From: Candidatus Gracilibacteria bacterium
Lineage (GTDB): Bacteria > Patescibacteriota > Gracilibacteria > UBA1369 > UBA12473
Length of the DNA: 64,000 nucleotides
NCBI GenBank assembly: GCA_041658685.1
Contig: JBAZZS010000001.1
Coordinates: forward strand, 372,001 to 436,000
Direction: 5' to 3'
The notes under the pieces were generated by a model that did not search any database, was not told the origin of the DNA, and saw only the letters and a program-made list of their open reading frames with translations. Made by a program: the position numbers and the translations under genes. This document shows positions 41,199-49,547 of this stretch, in pieces; within the stretch, counting starts at the first letter, position 1; each line of letters starts with the position of its first letter.

Positions 41199-41234
41199 GC
41201 GCTGTCATGGTGAGGCTCTCGAACCATACAGCGC
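41199..41234. repeat. Family A hairpin with extended stem
   Basis: GCGCTGT pairs with ACAGCGC and ATGGT with ACCAT, with a single C bulge; the loop is GAGGCTCTCGA. A half element, GTCACCCTGAGCT (41179-41191), lies just before. Confidence 0.8.
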
Positions 41235-41267
41235 GTCGCACAACGAATAAGTTAATTAAACCTTCTA

Positions 41268-41678
41268 TTGGCTCAAGTATTATCCACCGGTGCCCGCATT
41301 TTAGGCCTCGATTATGGCGACAAGCGAATCGGGGTGGCGATTTCAGACCCCGGGAAAACCGTGGCTTTTCCACGTATAGTTTTATCCAACCGCGGGGATG
41401 AAGCGGTTTTGGCTGAACTAAAAAAACTAATCGAATCCGACCCCATCGAACGCATCATTCTCGGCTGGCCCCTCAGCCTCCAAAGTGAAGTCACGGATCA
41501 AACCCGTAAAACCGAACGGTTTTTGAATGTATTAAAAGGAGCGCTCACTATCCCAATTGAAGTTCTCGATGAGCGCCTCACCACGATCCAAGCTGAAAAA
41601 ACCGGGGGGGACGACTCGGTGGCGGCCCAGATTATTCTGCAGACGTGGTTGGACAAGTCACGAAGCGCAGCGAAGTGA
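41268..41678 (+). CDS. ruvX: Putative pre-16S rRNA nuclease (RuvX/YqgF)
   Basis: About 136 residues from a TTG start; no ATG is available in frame near the N-terminus. ILGLDYGDKRIGVAISDPG carries the first catalytic Asp of the RNase H fold, IERIILGWPLSL the second strand, and VLDERLTTIQAE the last acidic site. Family members process the 5' end of 16S rRNA. The last codons (SRSAAK) and the TGA stop are written by a family B hairpin (41657-41679). The start codon is uncertain. Confidence 0.88.
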   Translation: MAQVLSTGARILGLDYGDKRIGVAISDPGKTVAFPRIVLSNRGDEAVLAELKKLIESDPIERIILGWPLSLQSEVTDQTRKTERFLNVLKGALTIPIEVLDERLTTIQAEKTGGDDSVAAQIILQTWLDKSRSAAK

Positions 41679-41679
41679 C
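41657..41679 (+). repeat. Family B hairpin (GTCAC/GTGAC stem) that supplies the ruvX stop codon
   Basis: GTCAC and GTGAC pair around GAAGCGCAGCGAA. The TGA inside GTGAC is the ruvX stop. The tail here is TTTTCATG, without CCCGCATTT. Confidence 0.7.
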
Positions 41680-41703
41680 TTTTCATGTACTCAAAAATCA
41701 AAA

Positions 41704-41757
41704 TGGCTTATTTAAGCCAAAAATCGAAGCAAAGAGTCTGCCCGGGCACACTTTTTA
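41704..41757. repeat. Paired palindromes, family F copy 2
   Basis: TGGCTTATTTAAGCCA (41704-41719) comes first, preceded by CAAAA, and TGCCCGGGCACACTTTTTA (41739-41757) second. Both match 12958-13004, but the order is reversed. Confidence 0.6.
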
Positions 41758-41775
41758 TATCAATCTTTCTCTGCC

Positions 41776-42342
41776 ATGCCCCTCAAACCCTGCCTCAACT
41801 GCGGCCAATCTTTTCACCTCACCGAAGAAGATGTGGCTTATTATCAAAAAACAGACGTCCCGGAGCCCACCTGGTGCCCTCTTTGCCGAGAAATGAGACG
41901 AATGGCATGGTGTAATGAAATGTATCTGTACCCCAATACATGCCAATTGTGCAAAAAAAACATCATCGCCCAATTTGGCCAAGACAACCCGCGCCCAACC
42001 TTATGCGTGGAGTGTTGGTGGAGCGACAAATGGAGTGCGCTCAACTACGGCCGAGAAATTGACTGGAATCGTTCTTTTTTTGAACAATTGCACGAATTGG
42101 AGCTCTCAGTTCCTCATTCTTGCGTTTCAACCGACATCAGCAACATCAACAGCGAATACACGCATCACGCAGGCCAAGAAAAAAATTGTTATCTTATTTT
42201 CCACGCCACATTTGCCGAGGATTGTTATTACGGCTATGGGGTGAAAAAAGCCAAAAACTGCGTCGACGTTCACTACTGCCATCAATCCGAATTTTGTTAC
42301 GAATGCATTGATGTCAAAAACAGATTGCAAAGCTTGCCTTAA
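41776..42342 (+). pseudogene. Cysteine-rich zinc-ribbon protein, probably 3' truncated
   Basis: A 188-residue protein. LKPCLNCGQSFHLTEEDVAYYQKTDVPEPTWCPLCREMRRMAWCNE is the standard start of a Cys-rich CPR protein family with several zinc ribbons. CQLCKKN and CVECWWSDKWSALNYGREID follow. In relatives as I know them, repeated Cys-pair motifs such as CYECID continue for a few hundred residues. Here the frame ends abruptly after CYECIDVKNRLQSLP, and the next 120 nt to the converging gene show no continuation in any frame. The C-terminal half therefore seems lost by a deletion or rearrangement. Confidence 0.6.
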
Positions 42343-42463
42343 TTCTATTTCAGCAGATTGACTATTAGCTAGACATTCTTGTACATACTCAGTCTTCATA
42401 GAGAGATAGATTAAAACCTTAATAAGGGGTCTTTTTATACCCCAAGCATCCAATAAAATCAAG

Positions 42464-45133
42464 CTATAACAAGACCGGGGCCAATGTTCCTTTTGGAGCC
42501 AAATACAAACCTGCGCTTCGTCCAGCCCCTTTTTTCGTTCGATTGTTCATGGCCATATTGAAGCCCCAAGATTGTCCTTTCTCTCCCAAATCATCCGCCT
42601 TAATCACACGAAGCCACCTCTTGATATGTTCAGGGATGATTGCTCCCTCAGACAATAGCCCTGCATCAGCCAATAACTCTTCAAGGCAAGAAGGGGCATC
42701 ATTAAATCGATCCCTATTTACAGAATCAGGTTCACTCCCGAGATGTGCAGCTGCGGTCAAAATTCCTTTTTCTCGAATCAATTGAAAATCATGCGTCCCC
42801 GCAGAAGGAGGAACATTTTTCCAATGGCCCGTCCCTACCATTTCAATAATAGCACAAGCACTCCCATAATCTTGCGATAAGACAGGGATTCCAACCTTGC
42901 TCCCCTGATTATCACCCCATCGCCCCGGAGTGAGAACGATATATTTCGCCTTTTCGCCTTGCTCATGGATAGCCGTATTGATTTTTGCGATCCAAGAACG
43001 AAGTTCTTGCAATTGATCTGCATCCAATTTACCTGAAGCCGTTGACTCATCCTCTTCCCCATAAACATCAGGATCAATATAAAGCGCATAAGAAACATCC
43101 TCAATGTGTCCACTGCTTAAGCTGTTTTTAGTTTTAAATAAAACATCCTCGGCAGGCACCTCCTTTGGCATCTCGGCGGGCTTAAGATTTGGAGCAACAT
43201 TTTGAGGACGAGCTTGGACAATACGAACACTATAAGACCCTTCCGCGCCTCCTCCTTGCCCCTTGCTCTTCTCCCCAATAAATTCAACATCCACATCTTC
43301 CCAACCCAAGCAATGTTTAAGTTTTTCGACAAAATATCGAATAATCAATGGGAAAGGGGCTTGTTTTTTAAATTTCATCATAGGATCAAACGTAGCCCAA
43401 ACATCTTGCTCTGTAGTCAGTACGAAGGAAGCCACTTCACCCCCCCCCTCTCTTTTTGAAAAAATATCTTTAGGAGAACCCGTTTCCCGAGAACCCATAA
43501 ACCTACTCTCTTGCAAGAATTGTTCCATGGAAATTTTCTCCACCCCCCTTGTTCGGTGAACAACATAAATCTCCTGTTGAGCATGAGTTCCATGCTTGTC
43601 ATCCTTTTTGACCGGATTTTTACTCGGCTCATCAAATAAAACAATACGTCCTCCAAAGGTGACGACCATTTCCCCTAACCCGGTGGCAATGGTCATACTG
43701 CCCTTTTCTGGATCAGGTCCATGCGATTGAGGCGCATCGGAAAGTGCCACTCCGGAAAAATCCGGGATGAAATAATCTCCATACCATCTCCCGTACATAG
43801 GTTGAACCAAAAGCCCCATCTGTTCATCCGCACACAATAAACCATGCTCTTCTCGATATTTCATAACCTTTGGGCTGAAAACAGAGCCATATACTTTTTT
43901 AATCGAACGAACAAATCCCTCAAAATCATCAGGTAAACAAACATCACTGTCGTACATCCCTGCAAAAGAAGCGCCGTGCTGATCCTCAAGCTCAGAGCTG
44001 GACCGTACAATAAAAGGTCGATCTCCCCATGTCTTTCTAATATCCAACCAAAGATCCTTAAGTTGGCGTTCAATATGTTTGGGAAATTGAGCGGCATTCA
44101 TTTTTTCCCTTAAAAATTTAAATTCCACAGCTTCAACCTCTGAAGATTGTTTGGGTCGATATTTTCGCCGAGATAAATCTCCAAGGGAAGGATTTGAATG
44201 AAGTAATTGCAAAAGAAGATCCGATCCGATCAGTCGACGTTCATTGGGCTTTAAAACATCTTGCAAGAGAGCATATAATTTTTGAACCGAAAAATTCTTA
44301 ATTCCAAGTCTGTCAACAAACGCTTGGTCAAACTCAGGCGTTTTTGTTCTTAAAACCGGGTCCAAAACAATTTGATTCGCCGCCTTACGCCCTGCGTGCC
44401 CCTCGTCCAATCCCACGGAAAAAGCCCTAAGGACTTCTTCATAATCTTTATAAGTAAGAAACTTCATCGCATCTTCAATAAAACGAGGATTACTGCTAAT
44501 AAGCCGATTAATCAACGCTTCATGAGCGATCCCACGTAATTCAATCATAGTCTCCGCATCAAACGAAAAATCATGCTCAAATGCTTCATGTTTCCCGTTG
44601 TCCGTAAAATCAATCACATCCAACAAAAGATCCAAAGGAGAATTTCTATCAATTCTTATCTTATTAGAAGGGTGCCCTTGCGCATCAAAACACAATTGCG
44701 CGATCCTCCCCGGGTTGGGGCCGGATCGAAACCGAGCATTGATATCACCTAAAACAAGATCCGTTTTGCTTTTTTCTAAAGAAACTAAAGCTTTTAACGC
44801 AAAATAAGTACGCCATTTTCGTACGCGGCTCTCCCATTCTTCCTGATTTTCTCGTTCCATAGGATGTTCCCAACCTTCAACAACATGTTGGTCCCATATG
44901 GCCTGTCCGACAGAATCGGATTGAATTTCATCATAGCCTTTGGCAAGCCCCTCTCTATAAACGATCCGACGCAAAGCACGTGCAATCTGCCCGGGATCTT
45001 TAGCCCCGATAGCTTCAAGTTGTCCCGCAAAAATAAATACAGAGGACTCATTCAGCCCTGCTTGAGTCAGTGCTTCCTGCGAAGGCAAGTGGTCTGTTAC
45101 AAAACTACGATCTGTTGAGGCATTCATTGTCAT
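42464..45133 (-). CDS. PEP/pyruvate-binding (PPDK N-terminal domain) protein
   Basis: An 889-residue protein. Residues 1-320 are helical with no known domain. Residues about 340-670 form an ATP-grasp PPDK_N-type domain: RPFIVRSSSELEDQHGASFAGMYDSDV, then SIKKVYGSVFSPKVMKYREEHG and GLGEMVVTFGGRIVLF. The phospho-His swivel domain and PEP-binding barrel of true PEP synthases are not visible in the C-terminal 200 residues. It may phosphorylate or bind an unknown substrate. A run of nine G (43440-43448) encodes EGGGE. It is divergent from the second TraG-like ATPase, and both have promoters in the 99-nt gap. Confidence 0.75.
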   Translation of the reverse strand: MTMNASTDRSFVTDHLPSQEALTQAGLNESSVFIFAGQLEAIGAKDPGQIARALRRIVYREGLAKGYDEIQSDSVGQAIWDQHVVEGWEHPMERENQEEWESRVRKWRTYFALKALVSLEKSKTDLVLGDINARFRSGPNPGRIAQLCFDAQGHPSNKIRIDRNSPLDLLLDVIDFTDNGKHEAFEHDFSFDAETMIELRGIAHEALINRLISSNPRFIEDAMKFLTYKDYEEVLRAFSVGLDEGHAGRKAANQIVLDPVLRTKTPEFDQAFVDRLGIKNFSVQKLYALLQDVLKPNERRLIGSDLLLQLLHSNPSLGDLSRRKYRPKQSSEVEAVEFKFLREKMNAAQFPKHIERQLKDLWLDIRKTWGDRPFIVRSSSELEDQHGASFAGMYDSDVCLPDDFEGFVRSIKKVYGSVFSPKVMKYREEHGLLCADEQMGLLVQPMYGRWYGDYFIPDFSGVALSDAPQSHGPDPEKGSMTIATGLGEMVVTFGGRIVLFDEPSKNPVKKDDKHGTHAQQEIYVVHRTRGVEKISMEQFLQESRFMGSRETGSPKDIFSKREGGGEVASFVLTTEQDVWATFDPMMKFKKQAPFPLIIRYFVEKLKHCLGWEDVDVEFIGEKSKGQGGGAEGSYSVRIVQARPQNVAPNLKPAEMPKEVPAEDVLFKTKNSLSSGHIEDVSYALYIDPDVYGEEDESTASGKLDADQLQELRSWIAKINTAIHEQGEKAKYIVLTPGRWGDNQGSKVGIPVLSQDYGSACAIIEMVGTGHWKNVPPSAGTHDFQLIREKGILTAAAHLGSEPDSVNRDRFNDAPSCLEELLADAGLLSEGAIIPEHIKRWLRVIKADDLGEKGQSWGFNMAMNNRTKKGAGRSAGLYLAPKGTLAPVLL

Positions 45134-45154
45134 ATATTTTATTACAGGAAGGGA

Positions 45155-45183
45155 ATTTTATAGGAAAAACACTTTTTGTCAAA
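45155..45183 (-). promoter_or_regulatory. Promoter for the PPDK_N gene
   Basis: On the minus strand TTGACA (45183-45178) and TAAAAT (45160-45155) are 17 nt apart. The leader would be about 15 nt. Confidence 0.6.
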
Positions 45184-45197
45184 AATAATTACAAGAA

Positions 45198-45226
45198 TCG
45201 ACTAATACCTTATTTTATGATAAAAT
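45198..45226 (+). promoter_or_regulatory. Promoter of the second TraG-like gene, probably leaderless
   Basis: TCGACT (45198-45203), a 17-nt spacer, and TAAAAT (45221-45226). The expected start of transcription is 45233, which is the A of the ATG. Confidence 0.5.
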
Positions 45227-45232
45227 ATAACT

Positions 45233-47851
45233 ATGAAAATCCCTCCATCCCGCACGATATTGTCGATCAAAGTCCCAAAAGAAATCGAACCAGGCCCCGG
45301 TCCGATCATGGCGGAGCAGATTTTTCTCGCACTTCATTCCATCCATGAGGAGCAGGCTTGGTACAAGCGTCTTTTTGGAGTTCGAGGGGGGAGCATCAGC
45401 CTTGAGATCATCCATCAAAAGCGCCACATCAAGTTCATCGTAACCTGTCCGACGCATTACAGAAACCTCGTGGAAGGGCAAATTTACGCGCATTATCCCA
45501 ATGTCGAGATTTTTGAAGAAGATGATTACATCCAAGATAAAATCGAGCCACTCGAAATGGGGAAACCCCAACCCGTACAAGGGAAAAAAGCGCTCACCAC
45601 CGCCTCAAAAGCCGAATCTCTTCGCAAAGGCAAAGATTTTAAAACCGTCAAACAAGATCGACCCATTTATGGCGCAGAAATCCGCCTCACCGGTCCGGCC
45701 ATCATTCCGATCAAGCGCTACCCGCAATTCGAAGATCGACTCACCCGCATCTCTGCAGACCCCATCGCCGGAATCACATCCAGCTTATCGCGTCTCAGCA
45801 ATCCCAAGGATGAAGCCTGGATTCAATTGGTCATGGTGCCCCTCGATGACAAATGGCGAGTCAAATTCGTGGAAGTACTACGTATTTTTTCCAAAGGCGT
45901 TTTTGGCAGCATTGAGTTTTTCGAAGACGCCTTTTTAAATTTTTCCTGCACCCGAAAAGTGTGGCCGAGGGTCGTATTTTTCCCTTTAACTTGCTACATT
46001 TGGCTCCGACGAAAAACCGTGGGATTTAAGCACCGGCCCAGCTTAATGAGCCCCACCGGAGAAGAGGAGGACGATGGCGACCTTTTGGATGAAACCATGT
46101 CCAAACAGCACGATCGAGAAAATAAGGTGGACGCCACTGCGGATAAAATCAACAAACTCATGTATGAAGTTGATTTGCGCGTGGCCTATCTCCCGGCCCA
46201 TGACGATCGAGTGAGTGCGGAATTTAAAATCAAAAAAATTGCCGGTAGTTTCAAGCAATTCAACATCCCACTCCTCAACGAGCTCGAAATGGAAAAAATC
46301 GAAAAGGGGAGTGAGCTTATGAAAAAATTCAAAAATCGAACTTTAACTAAGGAATGCGGAATTCTCAACGTAGAAGAACTCGCCACGATTTATCATTTTC
46401 CAACCATTGTGGTGCAAACCCCCAACATTGACTGGGTTAAATCGCGCAAAATTGAAGCGCCAAGCGACTTGCCCTCTCCGGACACGATTCCCGAAAGCAA
46501 TTTGACGCTTTTAGGGAAAACCAATTATCGCGGCATGCACGATGTTTTTGGCATCAAATGCGACCCGGACCGTCGCCGCCACATGTACATCATTGGAAAA
46601 ACCGGTATGGGAAAAACAACGCTTTTGGAAAACATGATTTTTTCCGATATTCAAGCCGGCCGAGGCATTGCGGTCATTGACCCTCATGGCGATTTGGCGG
46701 AAAAAGTGATTGATTTTGTGCCTCCTCATCGCACCAACGATGTCGTTCTTTTTGACCCTGCAGATCGCGAATTTCCAGTGTCCTTCAATATGATGGAAAG
46801 CCCGGATCCGGCCTTCAACACCATTATTTGTTCAGGTTTGGTTGGAATTTTTAAGAAAATTTACGCCGAAAGTTGGGGTCCGCGTCTTGAACATATTTTA
46901 CGCAACACAATCCTATCGCTCCTCAATTATCCGGACACCAGCATGCTCGGCATCATTCGTGTACTTCAAGATGAAGGGTATCGCCGTCGGGTAGTCAGCA
47001 AAATCGAGGATCCGGTGGTGCGCGGATTTTGGGATGGAGAATTCGACAAAATGAGTGAAAAAATGCGCGTGGAAGCGATTTCTCCGATCTTGAACAAAGT
47101 CGGGCAATTCTTATCGAGCCCCATCATTCGTAACATTGTGGGACAAACCAAGAGCACCATTGACCTGCGTTTTTGTATGGATAAGAAAAAAATCGTGATT
47201 GTGAATCTTTCAAAAGGAAAAATCGGAGAAGACAACTCGTCCTTGCTCGGCGCCATGCTCATCACCAAATTCCAGCTCGATGCCATGAGTCGCGCCAATG
47301 TAGCGGAAAACGAACGCCAAGATTTTTACCTTTATGTTGATGAATTTCAAAACTTTGCCACTGAATCGTTTGCCACCATCTTATCCGAGGCCCGCAAATA
47401 TCGCCTCAACCTCACCATGGCCAATCAGTACATCGCGCAAATGCCGGAAGAGGTGAGAGATGCCGTATTCGGAAACGTGGGAACCACGATCTCATTTCAA
47501 GTTGGGTTTGACGACGCCGAATACATTTCTCAGCAATTCGGAGAAGTGGTCATGCCCAACGACCTCGTCAATTTGAATAAATACACGATTTACACGCGGT
47601 TATTGGTGGATGGGATGCCCAGTGTGCCCTTCTCAGCCGACACCTTGCCTCCGCCTGCGGAAAGCCTCGAGATCGAGCCCGGACGACGAGAAAAAGTAAT
47701 CAAATTATCACGAGAACGCTACAGCAAACCCCGAGAACTCGTAGAAGACAAAATCAAACGCTGGAGTCAAAATACGGGAGACAAACTGGGAGAAGGAAAA
47801 GAGGTACGGCAAATTGGAAAGCCACCGCAAAAAGAACAAAGAAGAAAATAA
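45233..47851 (+). CDS. TraG/VirD4-HerA-like ATPase, second paralogue
   Basis: An 872-residue protein. Residues about 25-270 are the CPR accessory domain (SIHEEQAWYKRLFGVRGGSISLEIIHQKR, FIVTCPTHYRNLVEGQIYAHYPNVEIFEEDDY). Walker A is IGKTGMGKTTLLENM at about residue 450, then IAVIDPHGDLAEKVIDFVPP; Walker B is FYLYVDEFQNF, with SEARKYRLNLTMANQYIAQ after it. The C-terminus is Lys/Arg/Gln-rich. Unlike the paralogue at 3732-6233 it has no clear N-terminal membrane helix. It likely moves DNA or protein at the membrane with partners encoded elsewhere. Confidence 0.8.
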   Translation: MKIPPSRTILSIKVPKEIEPGPGPIMAEQIFLALHSIHEEQAWYKRLFGVRGGSISLEIIHQKRHIKFIVTCPTHYRNLVEGQIYAHYPNVEIFEEDDYIQDKIEPLEMGKPQPVQGKKALTTASKAESLRKGKDFKTVKQDRPIYGAEIRLTGPAIIPIKRYPQFEDRLTRISADPIAGITSSLSRLSNPKDEAWIQLVMVPLDDKWRVKFVEVLRIFSKGVFGSIEFFEDAFLNFSCTRKVWPRVVFFPLTCYIWLRRKTVGFKHRPSLMSPTGEEEDDGDLLDETMSKQHDRENKVDATADKINKLMYEVDLRVAYLPAHDDRVSAEFKIKKIAGSFKQFNIPLLNELEMEKIEKGSELMKKFKNRTLTKECGILNVEELATIYHFPTIVVQTPNIDWVKSRKIEAPSDLPSPDTIPESNLTLLGKTNYRGMHDVFGIKCDPDRRRHMYIIGKTGMGKTTLLENMIFSDIQAGRGIAVIDPHGDLAEKVIDFVPPHRTNDVVLFDPADREFPVSFNMMESPDPAFNTIICSGLVGIFKKIYAESWGPRLEHILRNTILSLLNYPDTSMLGIIRVLQDEGYRRRVVSKIEDPVVRGFWDGEFDKMSEKMRVEAISPILNKVGQFLSSPIIRNIVGQTKSTIDLRFCMDKKKIVIVNLSKGKIGEDNSSLLGAMLITKFQLDAMSRANVAENERQDFYLYVDEFQNFATESFATILSEARKYRLNLTMANQYIAQMPEEVRDAVFGNVGTTISFQVGFDDAEYISQQFGEVVMPNDLVNLNKYTIYTRLLVDGMPSVPFSADTLPPPAESLEIEPGRREKVIKLSRERYSKPRELVEDKIKRWSQNTGDKLGEGKEVRQIGKPPQKEQRRK

Positions 47852-47912
47852 TAAAGGCTATCTTGAAAAAGATCCAAGCCACCTAAGATACGCCTGCGTA
47901 TTCGGCGGCTCA

Positions 47913-48209
47913 TTATCTTCGACACCGCACGATAAGCCTTTTGGAAAATTGAACCATTTTTAATAAAATCAAGGTCAACAATACGCTATAAACCGCAAGC
48001 AAAACCCAATTCGCGACATCAACCCATAGATTGGGAGTGAAAATAAGAGCCTCTTTAAAATTCATCAAACCCCATTCGTAACCGCCTCTGGAAAAATCAT
48101 CGCCCCATTCTTCCCAAAAACTATAACTGATAAAAATCGGAAGGGAACTACTTCTAAAAATCATCCCAACAACAAGGAAAACCAAACCATTGATAATCGT
48201 TTTTTTCAT
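47913..48209 (-). CDS. Small hypothetical membrane protein
   Basis: A 98-residue protein with an N-terminal hydrophobic helix (about 5-30) and a second strong helix (about 62-88, VDVANWVLLAVYSVLLTLILLKMVQF) followed by a basic tail (SKRLIVRCRR). The loop between is aromatic and acidic (SFWEEWGDDFSRGGYEWG). It starts 2 nt after the pgk stop and is probably co-transcribed. No family is recognised. Confidence 0.6.
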   Translation of the reverse strand: MKKTIINGLVFLVVGMIFRSSSLPIFISYSFWEEWGDDFSRGGYEWGLMNFKEALIFTPNLWVDVANWVLLAVYSVLLTLILLKMVQFSKRLIVRCRR

Positions 48210-48211
48210 AC

Positions 48212-49405
48212 TTATTTTTTAAGGATTGCAATCCCGGGTAATTCTTTCCCTTCCAAAAATTCCAACATGGCGCCGCCACCGGTCGACACATGATCGAATT
48301 TAGAAAACTTGAAGCCGAATTTTTTAATGGCATCGATGGTGTCGCCGCCACCTAAAATCGTCTTGGCCTTAGAGATTGCCACCGCCTTAGCAATCACCCG
48401 CGTACCTCGTTCAAACGGTTTCTTTTCGTAAAGTCCCACCGGCCCATTCCAAATAATGGTTTTTGCCTTTTTAATCACCTCAACATAAGCGGCAAGCGCT
48501 TTTTTCCCAAGGTCGAGAATTTTCATATCGCCTTCCACATCCTCCACCGGAATATCGAGCGTTGCAGCCTTATCACTGATCTCAGACGCCACCACCACAT
48601 CCTGCGGAAGCATGATTTGATTCCGTTTTTTCTCAGAAGCCAACATAATTTCACGCGCAACCTCGACCTTATTTTTTTCACACAACGATTGCGCCACATC
48701 AAATCCTTCAGCCAATAAAAAGGTATTCGCCAACCCGCCCCCAATCAAAAACGTATCCGCTTTTTTAATAAAATTTTTCAAAATCCCGATCTTAGTATCG
48801 ATTTTGGCACCGCCAACAATCATAACCAGCGGACGTGCCGTCTTTTTGAGAAGAGGGGAAAGGGCCTTGATCTCTTTTCCGAGGAGAAGTCCGGCATACG
48901 CAGGCAAATATGCCGCAATTCCGGCTGTGGACGCGTGCGCCCGATGCGCCGTGCCAAAGGCATCATTCACATACAAATCCCCAAGACTCGCGAGCGCCTT
49001 GGCAAATTTGGGGTCATTTTTTTCTTCTCCAGCGTAGAAACGGGTGTTTTCCAATAAAACAACATCGCAGTTTTTCATCTTTTCAATCGCTTTTTCAACC
49101 TCATCTCCAATACAGACATCGAGTTTTTTAACCGGCTTTTTAAGCAATTTCGATAACACCTTGGCGATCGGATCGAGCTTGAATTCCTTCTCGAATTTCC
49201 CCGGAGTCGGCCGCCCCAAATGCGACATCAAAATCACCCGCGCCCCGTTTTTAACTAAAAACCGAATCGTAGGAAGTGATTCTTCGAGGCGAGTCGCATC
49301 TGTTACGCGACCTTTTTCATCTTGGGGAACGTTGAAATCAACACGGACGAGGACGCGCTTGGCTTTGAGAGATTTAGAAGAGAGGCGTTGGAGGGTTTTT
49401 AACAT
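48212..49405 (-). CDS. pgk: Phosphoglycerate kinase
   Basis: A 397-residue glycolytic kinase transferring phosphate between 1,3-bisphosphoglycerate and ADP. Motifs in order: RVLVRVDFNVPQDEKGRVTDATRLEESLPTI, VILMSHLGRPTPG, VVLLENTRFYAGEE, YVNDAFGTAHRAHASTAGIA, KIDTKIGILKNFIKKADTFLIGGGLANTFL, IIWNGPVGLYEKKPF, LGGGDTIDAI and HVSTGGGAMLEFLEGKELPGI. Complete, normal length. It shows ATP yield from lower glycolysis. Confidence 0.97.
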   Translation of the reverse strand: MLKTLQRLSSKSLKAKRVLVRVDFNVPQDEKGRVTDATRLEESLPTIRFLVKNGARVILMSHLGRPTPGKFEKEFKLDPIAKVLSKLLKKPVKKLDVCIGDEVEKAIEKMKNCDVVLLENTRFYAGEEKNDPKFAKALASLGDLYVNDAFGTAHRAHASTAGIAAYLPAYAGLLLGKEIKALSPLLKKTARPLVMIVGGAKIDTKIGILKNFIKKADTFLIGGGLANTFLLAEGFDVAQSLCEKNKVEVAREIMLASEKKRNQIMLPQDVVVASEISDKAATLDIPVEDVEGDMKILDLGKKALAAYVEVIKKAKTIIWNGPVGLYEKKPFERGTRVIAKAVAISKAKTILGGGDTIDAIKKFGFKFSKFDHVSTGGGAMLEFLEGKELPGIAILKK

Positions 49406-49547
49406 AAGAAAAAATTTAAAAAATCCTAAAGGACAAATTTAAAATACTGTACCGTAATCATTTTGAGCAAGAGGCAACTCCTTAAAATTGATTTGAGCGG
49501 GGAGAGGGGATAGGCTAAAGGAAATTTTATTTTATAATTCGTGAAAT

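Noticed and set aside
42464..45133. Calling this gene ppsA (PEP synthase)
   Set aside because: Only the ATP-grasp domain is recognisable; the phospho-His and PEP-binding domains are not seen.
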